Positions 18,951 through 29,593 of a stretch of 64,000 nt of DNA are shown piece by piece (within the stretch, counting starts at the first letter, position 1; each line of letters begins with the position of its first letter). Under the pieces are notes generated by a model. The model was not told the DNA's origin and made no database searches. It saw only the letters and a list, made by a program, of their open reading frames with translations. The stretch spans positions 1,054,001 to 1,118,000 of the forward strand of contig NZ_CP040899.1 in NCBI RefSeq assembly GCF_006349365.1, given 5' to 3'. The stretch comes from Georgenia wutianyii (lineage in GTDB: Bacteria > Actinomycetota > Actinomycetes > Actinomycetales > Actinomycetaceae). The position numbers and the translations under genes were made by a program.

Positions 18951-19026
18951 GGCGTCTGTGGGGGCGGGGCGCGAAACGGTGAGGAAGACGGCGGGTGGGC
19001 GACGCAGAACCGCGGCACTGTGCCGT

Positions 19027-19032
19027 TAGGCT
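19027..19032 (+). promoter_or_regulatory. -10 hexamer, leaderless smc
   Basis: TAGGCT is followed by six bases (GCCCCC) and the GTG start of smc at 19039. No purine-rich ribosome binding site is present. Confidence 0.55.
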
Positions 19033-19038
19033 GCCCCC

Positions 19039-22000
19039 GTGCATCTCAAGACGCTGACGCTGCGGGGGTTCAAGTCCTTCGCCTCGGCGACGACCCTGCA
19101 CCTCGAGCCGGGCATCACGTGCGTCGTGGGGCCCAACGGCTCGGGCAAGTCGAACGTCGTCGACGCCCTCGCCTGGGTCATGGGCGAGCAGGGCGCGAAG
19201 TCGCTGCGCGGCGGTTCGATGTCCGACGTCATCTTCGCCGGGACGTCCAACCGCGCCCCGCTCGGCCGCGCCGAGGTCTCCCTGACGATCGACAACTCCG
19301 ACGGGCTGCTGCCGATCGACTACAGCGAGGTGACGATCTCCCGCACGCTCTTCCGGGGCGGCGGCTCGGAGTACGCGATCAACGGGGAGTCCTGCCGTCT
19401 CCTGGACATCCAGGAGCTGCTCTCGGACACCGGCATGGGCCGCGAGATGCACGTCATCGTCGGGCAGGGGCAGCTGGACGCCGTGCTGTCCGCCGGCCCC
19501 GAGGAGCGGCGCGGCTTCATCGAGGAGGCCGCCGGCGTCCTCAAGCACCGCCGCCGCAAGGAGAAGGCGCTGCGCAAGCTCGAGGCGATGCGCGCCAACG
19601 TCGACCGCGTCACCGACCTCACCACCGAGATCCGCCGCCAGCTCGGCCCGCTCGCCCGGCAGGCCGACGTCGCCCGCCGCGCCCAGGTCATCCAGGCCGA
19701 CCTGCGCGACTCCAGCGCCCGGCTGCTCGCCGACGACCTCGTCCAGCTCACCGCCACCCTCCAGCGGGAGATCGCCGACGAGACGGCGCTGCGCGAGCGC
19801 CGCGCCGCCGTCGAGGGCGCCGCCGACGCCGCCCGCGCCCGGCTCGCCGCCCTGGAGTCCGACGCCGCCGCCGCGGCGCCCCGGCTGCGCGAGGCCACCG
19901 ACACCTGGCACTCCCTGTCCGGCCTGCGCGAGCGGCTGCGCGGTCTGCACTCCCTCGCTGCCGAGCGCAGCCGCCTGCTCGGCACGCCCGCCCAGGAGCA
20001 CCGCGGCACCGACCCCGAGGAGCTCGACGCCCGCGCCGCCCGCGCCCGCGAGGAGGAGCAGGCGCTCGCCGCCGAGGTGGAGGCCGCCCGCGCCGCGCTC
20101 GAGGCACTCGTCGCCGAGCGCACGCAGGCCGAGGAGACCGAGCGCGAGGCGGAGCGCGGGCTGGCCGCCGTCCACCGCGGCGTCGCCGACCGCCGCGAGG
20201 GCCTGGCCCGCCTCACCGGCCAGGTGGCCGCCCGGCGCAGCGCCGCCGAGGCTGCCCAGTCCGAGCTCGGCCGCCTGCGCGCCAACCTCGCCGAGGCCGA
20301 GGAGCGCGTGCGCCAGGCGCAGGCCGACTTCACCCTGCTGGAGCAGCAGGTCGCGGGCGCAGAGGAGGGCGAGGAGGGGCTCGACGAGGCGCACGAGGAG
20401 GCCGTCGAGGAGCTCGACGCCGCCGAGGCCGCCGTCCGCGCCCTGGAGGAGGAGGAACGCGCCGCCGACGGCGAGCGGCGCACCTGGCAGACCCGCCGCG
20501 ACACCCTCGAGCTCTCGCTCACCCGCAAGGACGGCACCGGGGCGCTCCTCGCCGCCACCGACCGCCTCCCCGGCCTGCGCGGCTCGCTGCCGGACGCGCT
20601 CGGCGTCGAGCACGGGTACGAGACCGCCGTCGCCGCCGTCCTCGCCGCGCACACCGACGCGGCGGTCGTCGAGTCGACCGACGTCGCCGTCGACGCCATC
20701 CGGCGCGCCCGCGACGAGGACCTCGGCCAGGTCCGGCTCGTCGTCGCCGGGGCGGTCGCGCCCACCGGTGAGGAGGCCGCACCTCCCGCGGGCGCACGCT
20801 GGCTGCGCGACGTCGTCACCGCGTCCGAGGAGGTCGCCGGGGCGGTGCGCACGCTCCTCGCGGGCGCCGTCGTCGTCGAGGACCTCGCCGCGGCCCGCGC
20901 GGCCGTGGCAGCCGCCGACGTCCTCGCCGTCACCCGCGACGGCGACCTCCTGTCCCGCGTCTCCGCCGGCGGCGGGACGCCGGGCGGGCCGAGCGTCCTG
21001 GAGCTGCACGCCGCCCACGAGGAGGCCGCCGCGGAGGTCGACGCCGCCACCGCCCGCGCCGAGCAGGCCCGCTTCGCGCTCGTCGGCGCCCGCGACCGGG
21101 TCGCCCGCGCCCAGGAGGAGGTCGAGGGGACCCTCGCCGCCCTCCACGCCTCGGACGCCCGCCTCGCCGGCGTCGCCGAGCAGCTCGGCCGGCTCGGGTC
21201 GGTCGCCCGCTCGGCCGAGGCCGAGGCCGACCGGATCCGCCCCGCCATCGCCCAGCTCGTCGCCAAGGGGGAGGAGCACGAGCGGGAGCTCGCCGAGCTC
21301 GTCGCCCGGCTCGCCGTCGCCCAGCAGGAGCCCGAGCGCACCGAGGACGACCTCACCACCGCCACCGCCGAGCGGGACCGCGCCGCCCAGGCCGCCCGCA
21401 CCGCCCGTGCCGCGGAGACCGAGGCGCGCCTCGCGCTGCGCACCGTGGAGGAACGGGCGGGCGCGCTGTCCGGCCGTGCAGCCTCCCTCGAGCGCGCCGC
21501 CGAGGCCGAGCGGGTCGCCCGCCGCAAGGCGGCGGAGCGGGAACGCCGCCGCGCCCGGCAGGCCGAGACCGCGGCGCTCGTGCGCGCCGGCGCCGAGCAG
21601 GCGCTGGCCGCCGCCGAGCGCTCCCTCGCCGCGGCCGCCGACGCCCGCGAGGAGGCCGAGGCCGCCCGGGCCGAGCGGGAGGCCGAGATCGGCCAGGTGC
21701 GCGCGCGGCTCGAGGAGGCCACGGCGGACCTCGCCCGGCTCACCGACGCCGTCCACCGCGACGAGGTCGCCCGCGCCGAGCAGCGGCTGCGCATCAGCCA
21801 GCTCGAGGAGCGCGCGGTGAGCGACCTCGGCATCGACCCCGAGGTCCTCGTCGAGGAGTACGGGCCGCACCAGCCGGTGCCCGTCGTCGTGCCCGACGGC
21901 GAGGAGCCGCGCGACCCCGTGCCCTACGTCCGCGAGGAGCAGGAGAAGCGCCGCCGGCTCGCCGAGCGCGACCTCGCCCGGCTCGGCAAGGTCAACCCGC

Positions 22001-22599
22001 TCGCCCTCGAGGAGCACGCGGCCCTCGCCGAGCGGCACCGCTTCCTCACCGAGCAGCTCGCCGACCTCAAGAAGTCCCGCGCCGACCTCCTGGAGATCGT
22101 CAAGGAGATCGACGAGCGCGTCGAGCGCGTGTTCACCGAGGCGTACGCCGACACGGCCGCCGCGTTCGAGGACGTCTTCTCCCGGCTCTTCCCCGGCGGG
22201 GAGGGGCGGCTCACGCTCACCGACCCCGAGGACATGCTCAGGACCGGCATCGAGATCGAGGCGCGCCCGCCGGGCAAGAAGGTCAAGCGGCTCTCGCTCC
22301 TGTCCGGCGGCGAGCGCTCACTCACCGCGGTCGCCCTCCTCGTGGCGATCTTCAAGGCCCGGCCCAGCCCGTTCTACGTCATGGACGAGGTCGAGGCGGC
22401 GCTGGACGACACCAACCTCGGGCGCCTGCTGGAGATCTTCACCGAGCTGCGCGAGGACTCCCAGCTCATCGTCATCACCCACCAGAAGCGCACGATGGAG
22501 ATCGCCGACGCCCTCTACGGCGTGACGATGCGTGGGGACGGTGTGACGACCGTCATCAGCCAGCGGCTCGCCGACGAGGACCGACACGCCACCGTGTGA
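19039..22599 (+). CDS. smc: Chromosome segregation protein SMC
   Basis: ATPase of the condensin complex (with ScpA and ScpB) that organises and segregates the chromosome, 1186 residues. The N-terminal half of the ABC head holds Walker A GPNGSGKS (31-38). Long alanine/glutamate/arginine-rich coiled coils (about 165-500 and 680-1000) flank a hinge (about 510-650). The C-terminal head has the signature LSGGERSLTAVALL and Walker B PFYVMDEVEAALDD. The GTG start lacks a Shine-Dalgarno sequence, but the conserved MHLKTLTLRGFKSFA begins exactly there. Confidence 0.97.
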   Translation: MHLKTLTLRGFKSFASATTLHLEPGITCVVGPNGSGKSNVVDALAWVMGEQGAKSLRGGSMSDVIFAGTSNRAPLGRAEVSLTIDNSDGLLPIDYSEVTISRTLFRGGGSEYAINGESCRLLDIQELLSDTGMGREMHVIVGQGQLDAVLSAGPEERRGFIEEAAGVLKHRRRKEKALRKLEAMRANVDRVTDLTTEIRRQLGPLARQADVARRAQVIQADLRDSSARLLADDLVQLTATLQREIADETALRERRAAVEGAADAARARLAALESDAAAAAPRLREATDTWHSLSGLRERLRGLHSLAAERSRLLGTPAQEHRGTDPEELDARAARAREEEQALAAEVEAARAALEALVAERTQAEETEREAERGLAAVHRGVADRREGLARLTGQVAARRSAAEAAQSELGRLRANLAEAEERVRQAQADFTLLEQQVAGAEEGEEGLDEAHEEAVEELDAAEAAVRALEEEERAADGERRTWQTRRDTLELSLTRKDGTGALLAATDRLPGLRGSLPDALGVEHGYETAVAAVLAAHTDAAVVESTDVAVDAIRRARDEDLGQVRLVVAGAVAPTGEEAAPPAGARWLRDVVTASEEVAGAVRTLLAGAVVVEDLAAARAAVAAADVLAVTRDGDLLSRVSAGGGTPGGPSVLELHAAHEEAAAEVDAATARAEQARFALVGARDRVARAQEEVEGTLAALHASDARLAGVAEQLGRLGSVARSAEAEADRIRPAIAQLVAKGEEHERELAELVARLAVAQQEPERTEDDLTTATAERDRAAQAARTARAAETEARLALRTVEERAGALSGRAASLERAAEAERVARRKAAERERRRARQAETAALVRAGAEQALAAAERSLAAAADAREEAEAARAEREAEIGQVRARLEEATADLARLTDAVHRDEVARAEQRLRISQLEERAVSDLGIDPEVLVEEYGPHQPVPVVVPDGEEPRDPVPYVREEQEKRRRLAERDLARLGKVNPLALEEHAALAERHRFLTEQLADLKKSRADLLEIVKEIDERVERVFTEAYADTAAAFEDVFSRLFPGGEGRLTLTDPEDMLRTGIEIEARPPGKKVKRLSLLSGGERSLTAVALLVAIFKARPSPFYVMDEVEAALDDTNLGRLLEIFTELREDSQLIVITHQKRTMEIADALYGVTMRGDGVTTVISQRLADEDRHATV

Positions 22600-22631
22600 C
22601 TCCCGGTGGCACGAACCGTCGGAGCCTGGGT

Positions 22632-22637
22632 GATAAT
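22632..22637 (+). promoter_or_regulatory. -10 hexamer, leaderless small membrane protein
   Basis: GATAAT, in TGATAAT, is six bases before ATG 22644. It is among the best -10 elements in the window and no ribosome binding site follows. Confidence 0.6.
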
Positions 22638-22643
22638 GAAGCC

Positions 22644-22970
22644 ATGACGGGGGCGATCCTGGTGACCATCCTGGCGGCACTGTGCGCGGTGCTCGTCTTC
22701 GTCGCCGTGCTCTCGGCCAACAAGCCGGAGGGCGGCTGGGTCGCGTGGGTGCGCGAGTCCGTGCGCGCGTGGCGCACCGACGAGATCGAGTGGACCGACG
22801 AGGTCGACGAGGACGACGCCGGTGGCCTGGGCACCCTCTACCTCATGAGTGAGCCTGGTCACGCCTACACCACCCCCGAGGAGCTCGGCACGACCAAGCT
22901 CGCCGCCCGGCTGCGCGACCTGCGGGAGCGCGCCCCCGAGCTCGGCGAGCCCGGCGAGGCGCGCGCCTGA
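22644..22970 (+). CDS. Small single-pass membrane protein
   Basis: A 108-residue protein of unknown function. One transmembrane helix (residues 3-24) is followed by a short W-rich segment (GGWVAWVRESVRAW) and an acidic cytosolic tail (EIEWTDEVDEDDAGG). It sits between smc and ftsY; whether it works with either is unknown. The start was chosen at ATG 22644 because a good -10 element lies at leaderless distance and the membrane helix begins there. Confidence 0.7.
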   Translation: MTGAILVTILAALCAVLVFVAVLSANKPEGGWVAWVRESVRAWRTDEIEWTDEVDEDDAGGLGTLYLMSEPGHAYTTPEELGTTKLAARLRDLRERAPELGEPGEARA

Positions 22971-22974
22971 CCCT

Positions 22975-23026
22975 CGCCCGGCCCCGGCAGGACGCTGCCG
23001 CGCCCGGCCCCGGCAAGGCGCTGACG
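22975..23026 (+). repeat. Tandem 26-bp duplication
   Basis: Two adjacent copies (22975-23000 and 23001-23026), beginning CGCCCGGCCCCGGCA, are identical at 23 of 26 positions. They fill most of the gap before ftsY. Function unknown; a slippage duplication is likely. Confidence 0.6.
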
Positions 23027-23097
23027 TGCCGCGAGGCGCGCCGGTTCGAGCACGCCCGGTGGCCCCGGCCGCCGGTCGTGGTCCAGACTGGTCTGCT

Positions 23098-24261
23098 GTG
23101 ACCGATCAGCTGTGGGCCATCCTCGCCGTCGTCCTCGTCGTCCTCGTCGCCGGAGGGGCGGCCCTCACCTCGGGCCTGCGCCGCCGGCGCCCACCGAGCC
23201 TGCCGGAGGAGCGCGCCGAGAGCGGCGTCCTCACCGAGGAGCCGCAGGACACCGCGACCCTCGAGCGGCCGCCCGCGACCGACGCGCCGGCCCCCGAGGC
23301 GCCCGCGGTCACCACCGAGCGTCCCGCGCCCGTCGCCGGCCGCATGGTGCGGCTGCGTGAGCGTCTGTCCCGCTCCGGCACCATCGGCCGGTCGATCCTC
23401 TCGGTCCTCTCCCGCGAGACCCTCACCGAGGAGGACTGGGAGGAGATCGAGGAGACGCTCCTGCTCGCCGACGTCGGCATCGGCCCGACGACCGAGCTCA
23501 TGGACCGCCTGCGCACCCGCGTGCAGGTGCTCGGCAGCAAGGACACCGCCACCGTCCGCGACATCCTGCGCGAGGAGCTCGTCCAGCTCGTCGACCCGAC
23601 GATGGACCGCTCGCTGCACACCGCCAAGGGCGTGGGCGACGACGGCGAGCCGCACCCCGCGACCGTCCTCGTCGTCGGCGTCAACGGCACCGGCAAGACG
23701 ACGACGGTCGGCAAGCTCGCCCGTGTCCTCGTCGCGGAGGACCTCGACGTCGTCCTCGGCGCCGCCGACACCTTCCGCGCCGCGGCTGCCGACCAGCTGC
23801 AGACCTGGGGCGAGCGCGTCGGCGTCCGGACGGTGCGCTCGGACCGCGAGGGCGCCGACCCGGCCGCCGTCGCGTTCGACGCCGTGCGCGCCGGCCGGGA
23901 GAGCGGCGCGGACGTCGTCGTCGTCGACACCGCGGGCCGGCTGCAGAACAAGGCCGACCTCATGGGTGAGCTCGGCAAGATCAAGCGCGTCATCTCCCGG
24001 CAGGCGCCGGTGAGCGAGGTCCTCCTCGTGCTCGACGCGACGACCGGCCAGAACGGGCTGCGCCAGGCGCAGGTCTTCGCCGACGTCGTCGACGTCACCG
24101 GAATCGTCCTCACCAAGCTCGACGGCACCGCCAAGGGCGGCATCGTCATCGCCGTCCAGCGTGAGCTGGGGGTGCCCGTCAAGCTCGTCGGACTGGGGGA
24201 GGGGGCCGACGACCTGGCCCCGTTCGTCCCCGAGGAGTTCGTCGACGCGCTGCTCAGCTGA
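23098..24261 (+). CDS. ftsY: SRP receptor FtsY
   Basis: Membrane-docking GTPase for the signal recognition particle, 387 residues. An N-terminal hydrophobic segment (residues 4-25) acts as membrane anchor, as usual in actinobacterial FtsY. A short acidic linker comes next, then the N domain (helical bundle, about 85-170) and the G domain. G-domain motifs are GVNGTGKTTTVGK (G1), DTFRAAAADQL, VVVDTAGRLQNK (G3) and LTKLDGTAKGG (G4). It delivers ribosomes translating membrane proteins, together with Ffh encoded 3.8 kb downstream. The GTG start has CAGACT eight bases upstream, slightly longer than the other leaderless starts. Confidence 0.95.
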   Translation: MTDQLWAILAVVLVVLVAGGAALTSGLRRRRPPSLPEERAESGVLTEEPQDTATLERPPATDAPAPEAPAVTTERPAPVAGRMVRLRERLSRSGTIGRSILSVLSRETLTEEDWEEIEETLLLADVGIGPTTELMDRLRTRVQVLGSKDTATVRDILREELVQLVDPTMDRSLHTAKGVGDDGEPHPATVLVVGVNGTGKTTTVGKLARVLVAEDLDVVLGAADTFRAAAADQLQTWGERVGVRTVRSDREGADPAAVAFDAVRAGRESGADVVVVDTAGRLQNKADLMGELGKIKRVISRQAPVSEVLLVLDATTGQNGLRQAQVFADVVDVTGIVLTKLDGTAKGGIVIAVQRELGVPVKLVGLGEGADDLAPFVPEEFVDALLS

Positions 24262-24320
24262 GCCCGTCCGGGCGCTGCGCCGCCGCCCCGTAACACGCCC
24301 GTCACACGCCCGCCGTGACC

Positions 24321-24336
24321 GTAACGGGAGTGAAAC
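24321..24336 (+). promoter_or_regulatory. GlnR-type box before amtB
   Basis: GTAAC-N6-GAAAC matches the a-b half of the actinomycete GlnR consensus (GTnAC-N6-GnAAC). A second, imperfect pair, GTAAC-N6-GTCAC, lies at 24290-24305. GlnR activates amtB-glnK-glnD in Streptomyces and mycobacteria under nitrogen limitation; the same control here is inference from the motif and the target operon. Confidence 0.6.
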
Positions 24337-24419
24337 GTGGCGGCGGCACACGTGAAACCTCACGCGAGGAGGGTGTCCCTCAGCCGGCCGCACGAGAGCC
24401 GGGAGCGAGAGGACCACCT

Positions 24420-26074
<1,655 letters not shown>

Positions 26075-26075
26075 C

Positions 26076-27866
26076 GTGGGCCGGGCCTCCGCCGCCGCTG
26101 TCGCCGCGCTGCGCGAGGCCCGGCTCGCGCTGGCCCCGCCCACCCCTGCCGGGGCGGGCGGGGCCGGCGTGTCGGGTGCCCGCTACCGCGAGCAGCTGGC
26201 GGCGCTCGTCGACGAGGCGCTGTGCGACCTCTGGGAGGCGGTGGCACCCGCCGACCACACCGGCCTCGCCCTTGCGGTCGTCGGGTCCCAGGGCCGCCGG
26301 GACGCCGGGCCGACGAGCGACCTCGACGTCGTCCTCGTCCACGACGGCCGCCGGCACGACGTCGCGGCCGTCACCCCCCTCGCCGAGTCGCTGTGGTACC
26401 CGATGTGGGACGCCGGGCTCGACATCGACCACTCCGTGCGCAGTCTCGCCGGGTGCCGTCAGGTGGCCTCAAAGGACCTCGTCTCGGCGGTCGGGCTGCT
26501 CGACGTCCGCCACGTCGCCGGCGACCCCGACGTCGTCACCCGCGCCCGCCGCGCCCTGCTCGACGACTGGCGCGGCGCCGCCCGCCGGCGGCTGCCCGAG
26601 CTCCTCGCCTCGGTGCGCGAGCGGGGCGAGCGCCACGGGGAGCTCGCCTACCTCATCGAGCCGGACCTCAAGGAGGCCCGCGGCGGACTGCGCGACGTCG
26701 TCGTCCTCGACGCGCTCACCGCGACGTGGCTCGCGGACCGCCCGCACGGGGAGGTCGACGACGCCGCCGCCTTCCTCCTCGACGTCCGCGACGCCGTCGC
26801 CCTCGTCTCCCGGCGCCGCACGAACCGGCTGCTGCGGGCCGACGCTCCCGACGTCGCCGCCCGGCTCGGGCTGACCGACTCGGACGCCCTGCTCACCGAG
26901 CTCGCGCAGGCCGCGCGGGTGGTGAGCGCCGCGCTCGACGTCACGACCCGCCGGGCCCGCCAGGCGCTACGGCGCACCACCCCCCGCTGGCGCGGCCCGC
27001 GCACGGTGCGAGGGCAGCGGGTGCCGCCGCGGCTGCGGCTCGTGGCGCCCGGTCTCGCCGAGCACGACGGCGAGCTCGTCCTCGCCGGGGACGTCGACCT
27101 CGAGGGCGACAGCGGGCTCACCCTGCGGGCCGCCGCCGCCTCCGCGCGCACCGGGCTGCCGCTCTCCCCGGTGACCCTCACCGCCCTGGACAGGGCACCG
27201 GCGCCCCCGGTGCCGTGGCCTGCCGAGGCCCGCGCCGACCTGCTCGCCCTGCTCGCCGCCGGTCCGGCGCAGGTGCCCGTGTGGGAGGCACTCGACCTCG
27301 CCGGGGTCGTCACCCGCTGGGTGCCGCAGTGGGCCGACGTGCGTAACCGCCCCCAGCGCGCCCCCGTCCACCGGCACACGGTCGACCGCCACCTGGTCGA
27401 GACCGCTGCGAACGCCGCCGTGCTGCTGCGTGAGCGCCGCGACCTGGCGCCCGCGCTCGAGGAGCGCGTGCTCCTCGCCGCGATCCTCCACGACATCGGG
27501 AAGGTGGCCGGGGCGGGCGACCACTCCGAGGAGGGCGCGCGGCGCGCCGCCGACGTGCTCGACAGGCTCGGCGTGGACCCCGCGGTGCGCGAGGCCGTCG
27601 TCCTGCTCGTCCGGGAGCACCTCACGCTCGCCGACCTCGCGACTACCCGCGACGTCGCCGACCCGGCCGTGGCGCAGGAGCTGCTCGACGCCGTCCGGCA
27701 CGACCCCGCGCTGCTCGAGGCGCTGCACCTGCTCACGGCCGCCGACGCCTCCGCCGCCGGGCCGACCGCCTGGACGCCGTGGCGGGCGGGCCTGGTCGCC
27801 CGGCTCGTCGGAGCGGCCACCGAGCGCCTGCGCGGGACCGTCGCGCGGGACCCGGGGGCTGCCTGA
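26076..27866 (+). CDS. glnD: PII nucleotidyltransferase GlnD, no ACT domains
   Basis: Modifies and demodifies PII according to nitrogen state. The nucleotidyltransferase motif is [17 protein letters not shown] (residues 70-86), the central domain contains [15 protein letters not shown], and the HD phosphohydrolase domain has [10 protein letters not shown] and [19 protein letters not shown] (about 435-485). The protein ends at residue 596, just after the HD domain. Typical GlnD has 800-900 residues and two C-terminal glutamine-sensing ACT domains, both missing here. Only 148 bases separate its stop from ffh, so this is not a frameshift artefact hiding a downstream ACT region. Glutamine sensing must differ. 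Confidence 0.92.
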   Translation: MGRASAAAVAALREARLALAPPTPAGAGGAGVSGARYREQLAALVDEALCDLWEAVAPADHTGLALAVVGSQGRRDAGPTSDLDVVLVHDGRRHDVAAVTPLAESLWYPMWDAGLDIDHSVRSLAGCRQVASKDLVSAVGLLDVRHVAGDPDVVTRARRALLDDWRGAARRRLPELLASVRERGERHGELAYLIEPDLKEARGGLRDVVVLDALTATWLADRPHGEVDDAAAFLLDVRDAVALVSRRRTNRLLRADAPDVAARLGLTDSDALLTELAQAARVVSAALDVTTRRARQALRRTTPRWRGPRTVRGQRVPPRLRLVAPGLAEHDGELVLAGDVDLEGDSGLTLRAAAASARTGLPLSPVTLTALDRAPAPPVPWPAEARADLLALLAAGPAQVPVWEALDLAGVVTRWVPQWADVRNRPQRAPVHRHTVDRHLVETAANAAVLLRERRDLAPALEERVLLAAILHDIGKVAGAGDHSEEGARRAADVLDRLGVDPAVREAVVLLVREHLTLADLATTRDVADPAVAQELLDAVRHDPALLEALHLLTAADASAAGPTAWTPWRAGLVARLVGAATERLRGTVARDPGAA

Positions 27867-27969
27867 CCCGGCCCGCGGCGGGCGCGGCGGTGCTCCGCGG
27901 GAGTGCCGGACAAGGGCCGACTTCGCCGCCAGGTAGAGCCCCGGCCCGCTGAACCGGCCGCAGGGCGGA

Positions 27970-27975
27970 TACCCT
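27970..27975 (+). promoter_or_regulatory. -10 hexamer of ffh promoter
   Basis: TACCCT in GCGGATACCCTGGGAG lies 39 bases before the ffh start codon. No strong -35 element is seen. This gives ffh its own promoter after the glnD stop. Confidence 0.4.
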
Positions 27976-28014
27976 GGGAGACAGACCACCCCATCGAGCA
28001 CGCGAGGACCCTCC

Positions 28015-29592
28015 TTGTTCGCCAGCCTCTCCGACCGCCTGACAGCCACCTTCCGCAACCTTCGCGGCAAGGGACGGCTGTCCGAGCAGGACATCACGAC
28101 CACCGTCTCCGAGATCCGGCGCGCCCTCCTCGAGGCCGACGTCGCCCTCCCGGTGGTGCGCGAGTTCACCGCCGCCGTCCGTGAGCGCGCGCTGGGCGAG
28201 GAGGTCTCCAAGGCCCTCAACCCGGGCCAGCAGATCGTCAAGATCGTCAACGCCGAGCTCATCGAGATCCTCGGCGGCCAGGCGCGAGACCTGCGCTTCG
28301 CCAAGCGCCCGCCGACGGTCATCATGCTCGCCGGCCTCCAGGGCGCCGGTAAGACGACGCTCGCCGGGAAGCTCGCCAAGTGGCTCAAGGACCAGGGCCA
28401 GACCCCGCTCCTCGTCGCCGCCGACCTCCAGCGCCCCAACGCCGTCACCCAGCTCCAGGTCGTGGGGGAGCGGGCCGGGGTGCCGGTGTGGGCGCCCGAG
28501 CCCGGCAACGGCGTCGGCGACCCGGTCGCCGTCGCCCGCTCCGGCCTCGCCCAGGCGCAGGACAAGCTCCACTCCGTCCTCATCGTCGACACCGCGGGCC
28601 GCCTCGGCGTCGACGCCGAGATGATGGCCCAGGCCGCCGCCATCAAGGAGGCAGTCCAGCCCGACGAGACCCTCTTCGTCCTCGACGCGATGATCGGTCA
28701 GGACGCCGTGGCCACCGCCCAGGCGTTCCTCGAGGGCGTCGACTTCACCGGCGTCGTCCTCACCAAGCTCGACGGCGACGCCCGTGGTGGCGCCGCCCTG
28801 TCGGTCGCCAAGGTCACCGGCCGGCCGGTCCTGTTCGCCTCGACCGGTGAGAAGCTCACCGACTTCGAGCGCTTCCACGCCGACCGCATGGCCTCGCGCA
28901 TCCTCGACATGGGTGACGTCCTCACCCTCATCGAGCAGGCCGAGCGGGCCTTCGACCAGGACGAGGCCGAGCGCATGGCGGCCAAGGTCGCCGGCGGCGA
29001 GGACTTCACGCTGCAGGACTTCCTGGACCAGATGCAGCAGCTGAAGAAGATGGGCTCGATGAAGAAGGTGCTCGGGATGCTCCCGGGCGCCGGGCAGATG
29101 CGCGAGGCGCTGGAGAACTTCGACGAGCGCGAGGTCGACCGCATCGAGGCGATGGTGCGCTCGATGACCCCGCAGGAGCGCGCGAACCCCAAGATCCTCA
29201 ACGGCTCGCGCCGCTCGCGCATCGCCCGCGGCTCGGGCACCACGGTGACCGAGGTCAACCAGCTCATGGAGCGCTTCGAGCAGGCGCGCACGATGATGCG
29301 CCAGATGGCGCGCTCCGGCGGGAAGCTGCCGCGCGGCGGCTTCGGTCCCGGTGGCCTGCCGGGCGGTGGCAAGAAGTCGCGCGGACGCATGGCCCCGCCG
29401 CCGAAGAAGGGCAAGAAGGGCAAGTCGGGCAACCCCGCGAAGCGTGCGCAGCAGGAGGCCGAGGCCGCGCGCCAGGCCCAGGAGCGCCCGTCGGCGCCGG
29501 CCGGCTCGGCCTTCGGGCTGGGTGGTGGCCAGACGGCGAGCGAGCCCGACGCCGTACCGGACCTCGAGCAGCTCCAGAAGTACCTGCGCTGA
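28015..29592 (+). CDS. ffh: Signal recognition particle protein Ffh
   Basis: GTPase that binds signal sequences with 4.5S RNA, 525 residues. The N domain is followed by the G domain with GLQGAGKTTLAGK (G1), VDTAGRLGVD (G3) and LTKLDGDARGG (G4). The C-terminal M domain (about 320-430) is methionine-rich. A basic, glycine-rich tail and QEAEAARQAQ end the protein. The start codon is TTG at 28015; the conserved MFASLSDRLTATFRNLRG begins there and no other start fits. Its receptor FtsY is encoded upstream. Confidence 0.95.
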   Translation: MFASLSDRLTATFRNLRGKGRLSEQDITTTVSEIRRALLEADVALPVVREFTAAVRERALGEEVSKALNPGQQIVKIVNAELIEILGGQARDLRFAKRPPTVIMLAGLQGAGKTTLAGKLAKWLKDQGQTPLLVAADLQRPNAVTQLQVVGERAGVPVWAPEPGNGVGDPVAVARSGLAQAQDKLHSVLIVDTAGRLGVDAEMMAQAAAIKEAVQPDETLFVLDAMIGQDAVATAQAFLEGVDFTGVVLTKLDGDARGGAALSVAKVTGRPVLFASTGEKLTDFERFHADRMASRILDMGDVLTLIEQAERAFDQDEAERMAAKVAGGEDFTLQDFLDQMQQLKKMGSMKKVLGMLPGAGQMREALENFDEREVDRIEAMVRSMTPQERANPKILNGSRRSRIARGSGTTVTEVNQLMERFEQARTMMRQMARSGGKLPRGGFGPGGLPGGGKKSRGRMAPPPKKGKKGKSGNPAKRAQQEAEAARQAQERPSAPAGSAFGLGGGQTASEPDAVPDLEQLQKYLR

Positions 29593-29593
29593 C

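Noticed and set aside
18577..22038. 1153-residue minus-strand open frame opposite smc
   Set aside because: Antisense artefact of a high-GC coiled-coil gene; composition is Gly/Leu/Arg-rich with no domain.
27904..27930. Extra copy of the 18-bp repeat near GGGCCGACTTCGCCGCC
   Set aside because: Only nine bases (GCCGACTTC) match and there is no tandem structure; chance similarity.
26076..28014. Frameshifted full-length GlnD with ACT domains downstream
   Set aside because: Only 148 bases separate the stop from ffh, far too little for two ACT domains, and no ACT-like peptide appears in any frame.
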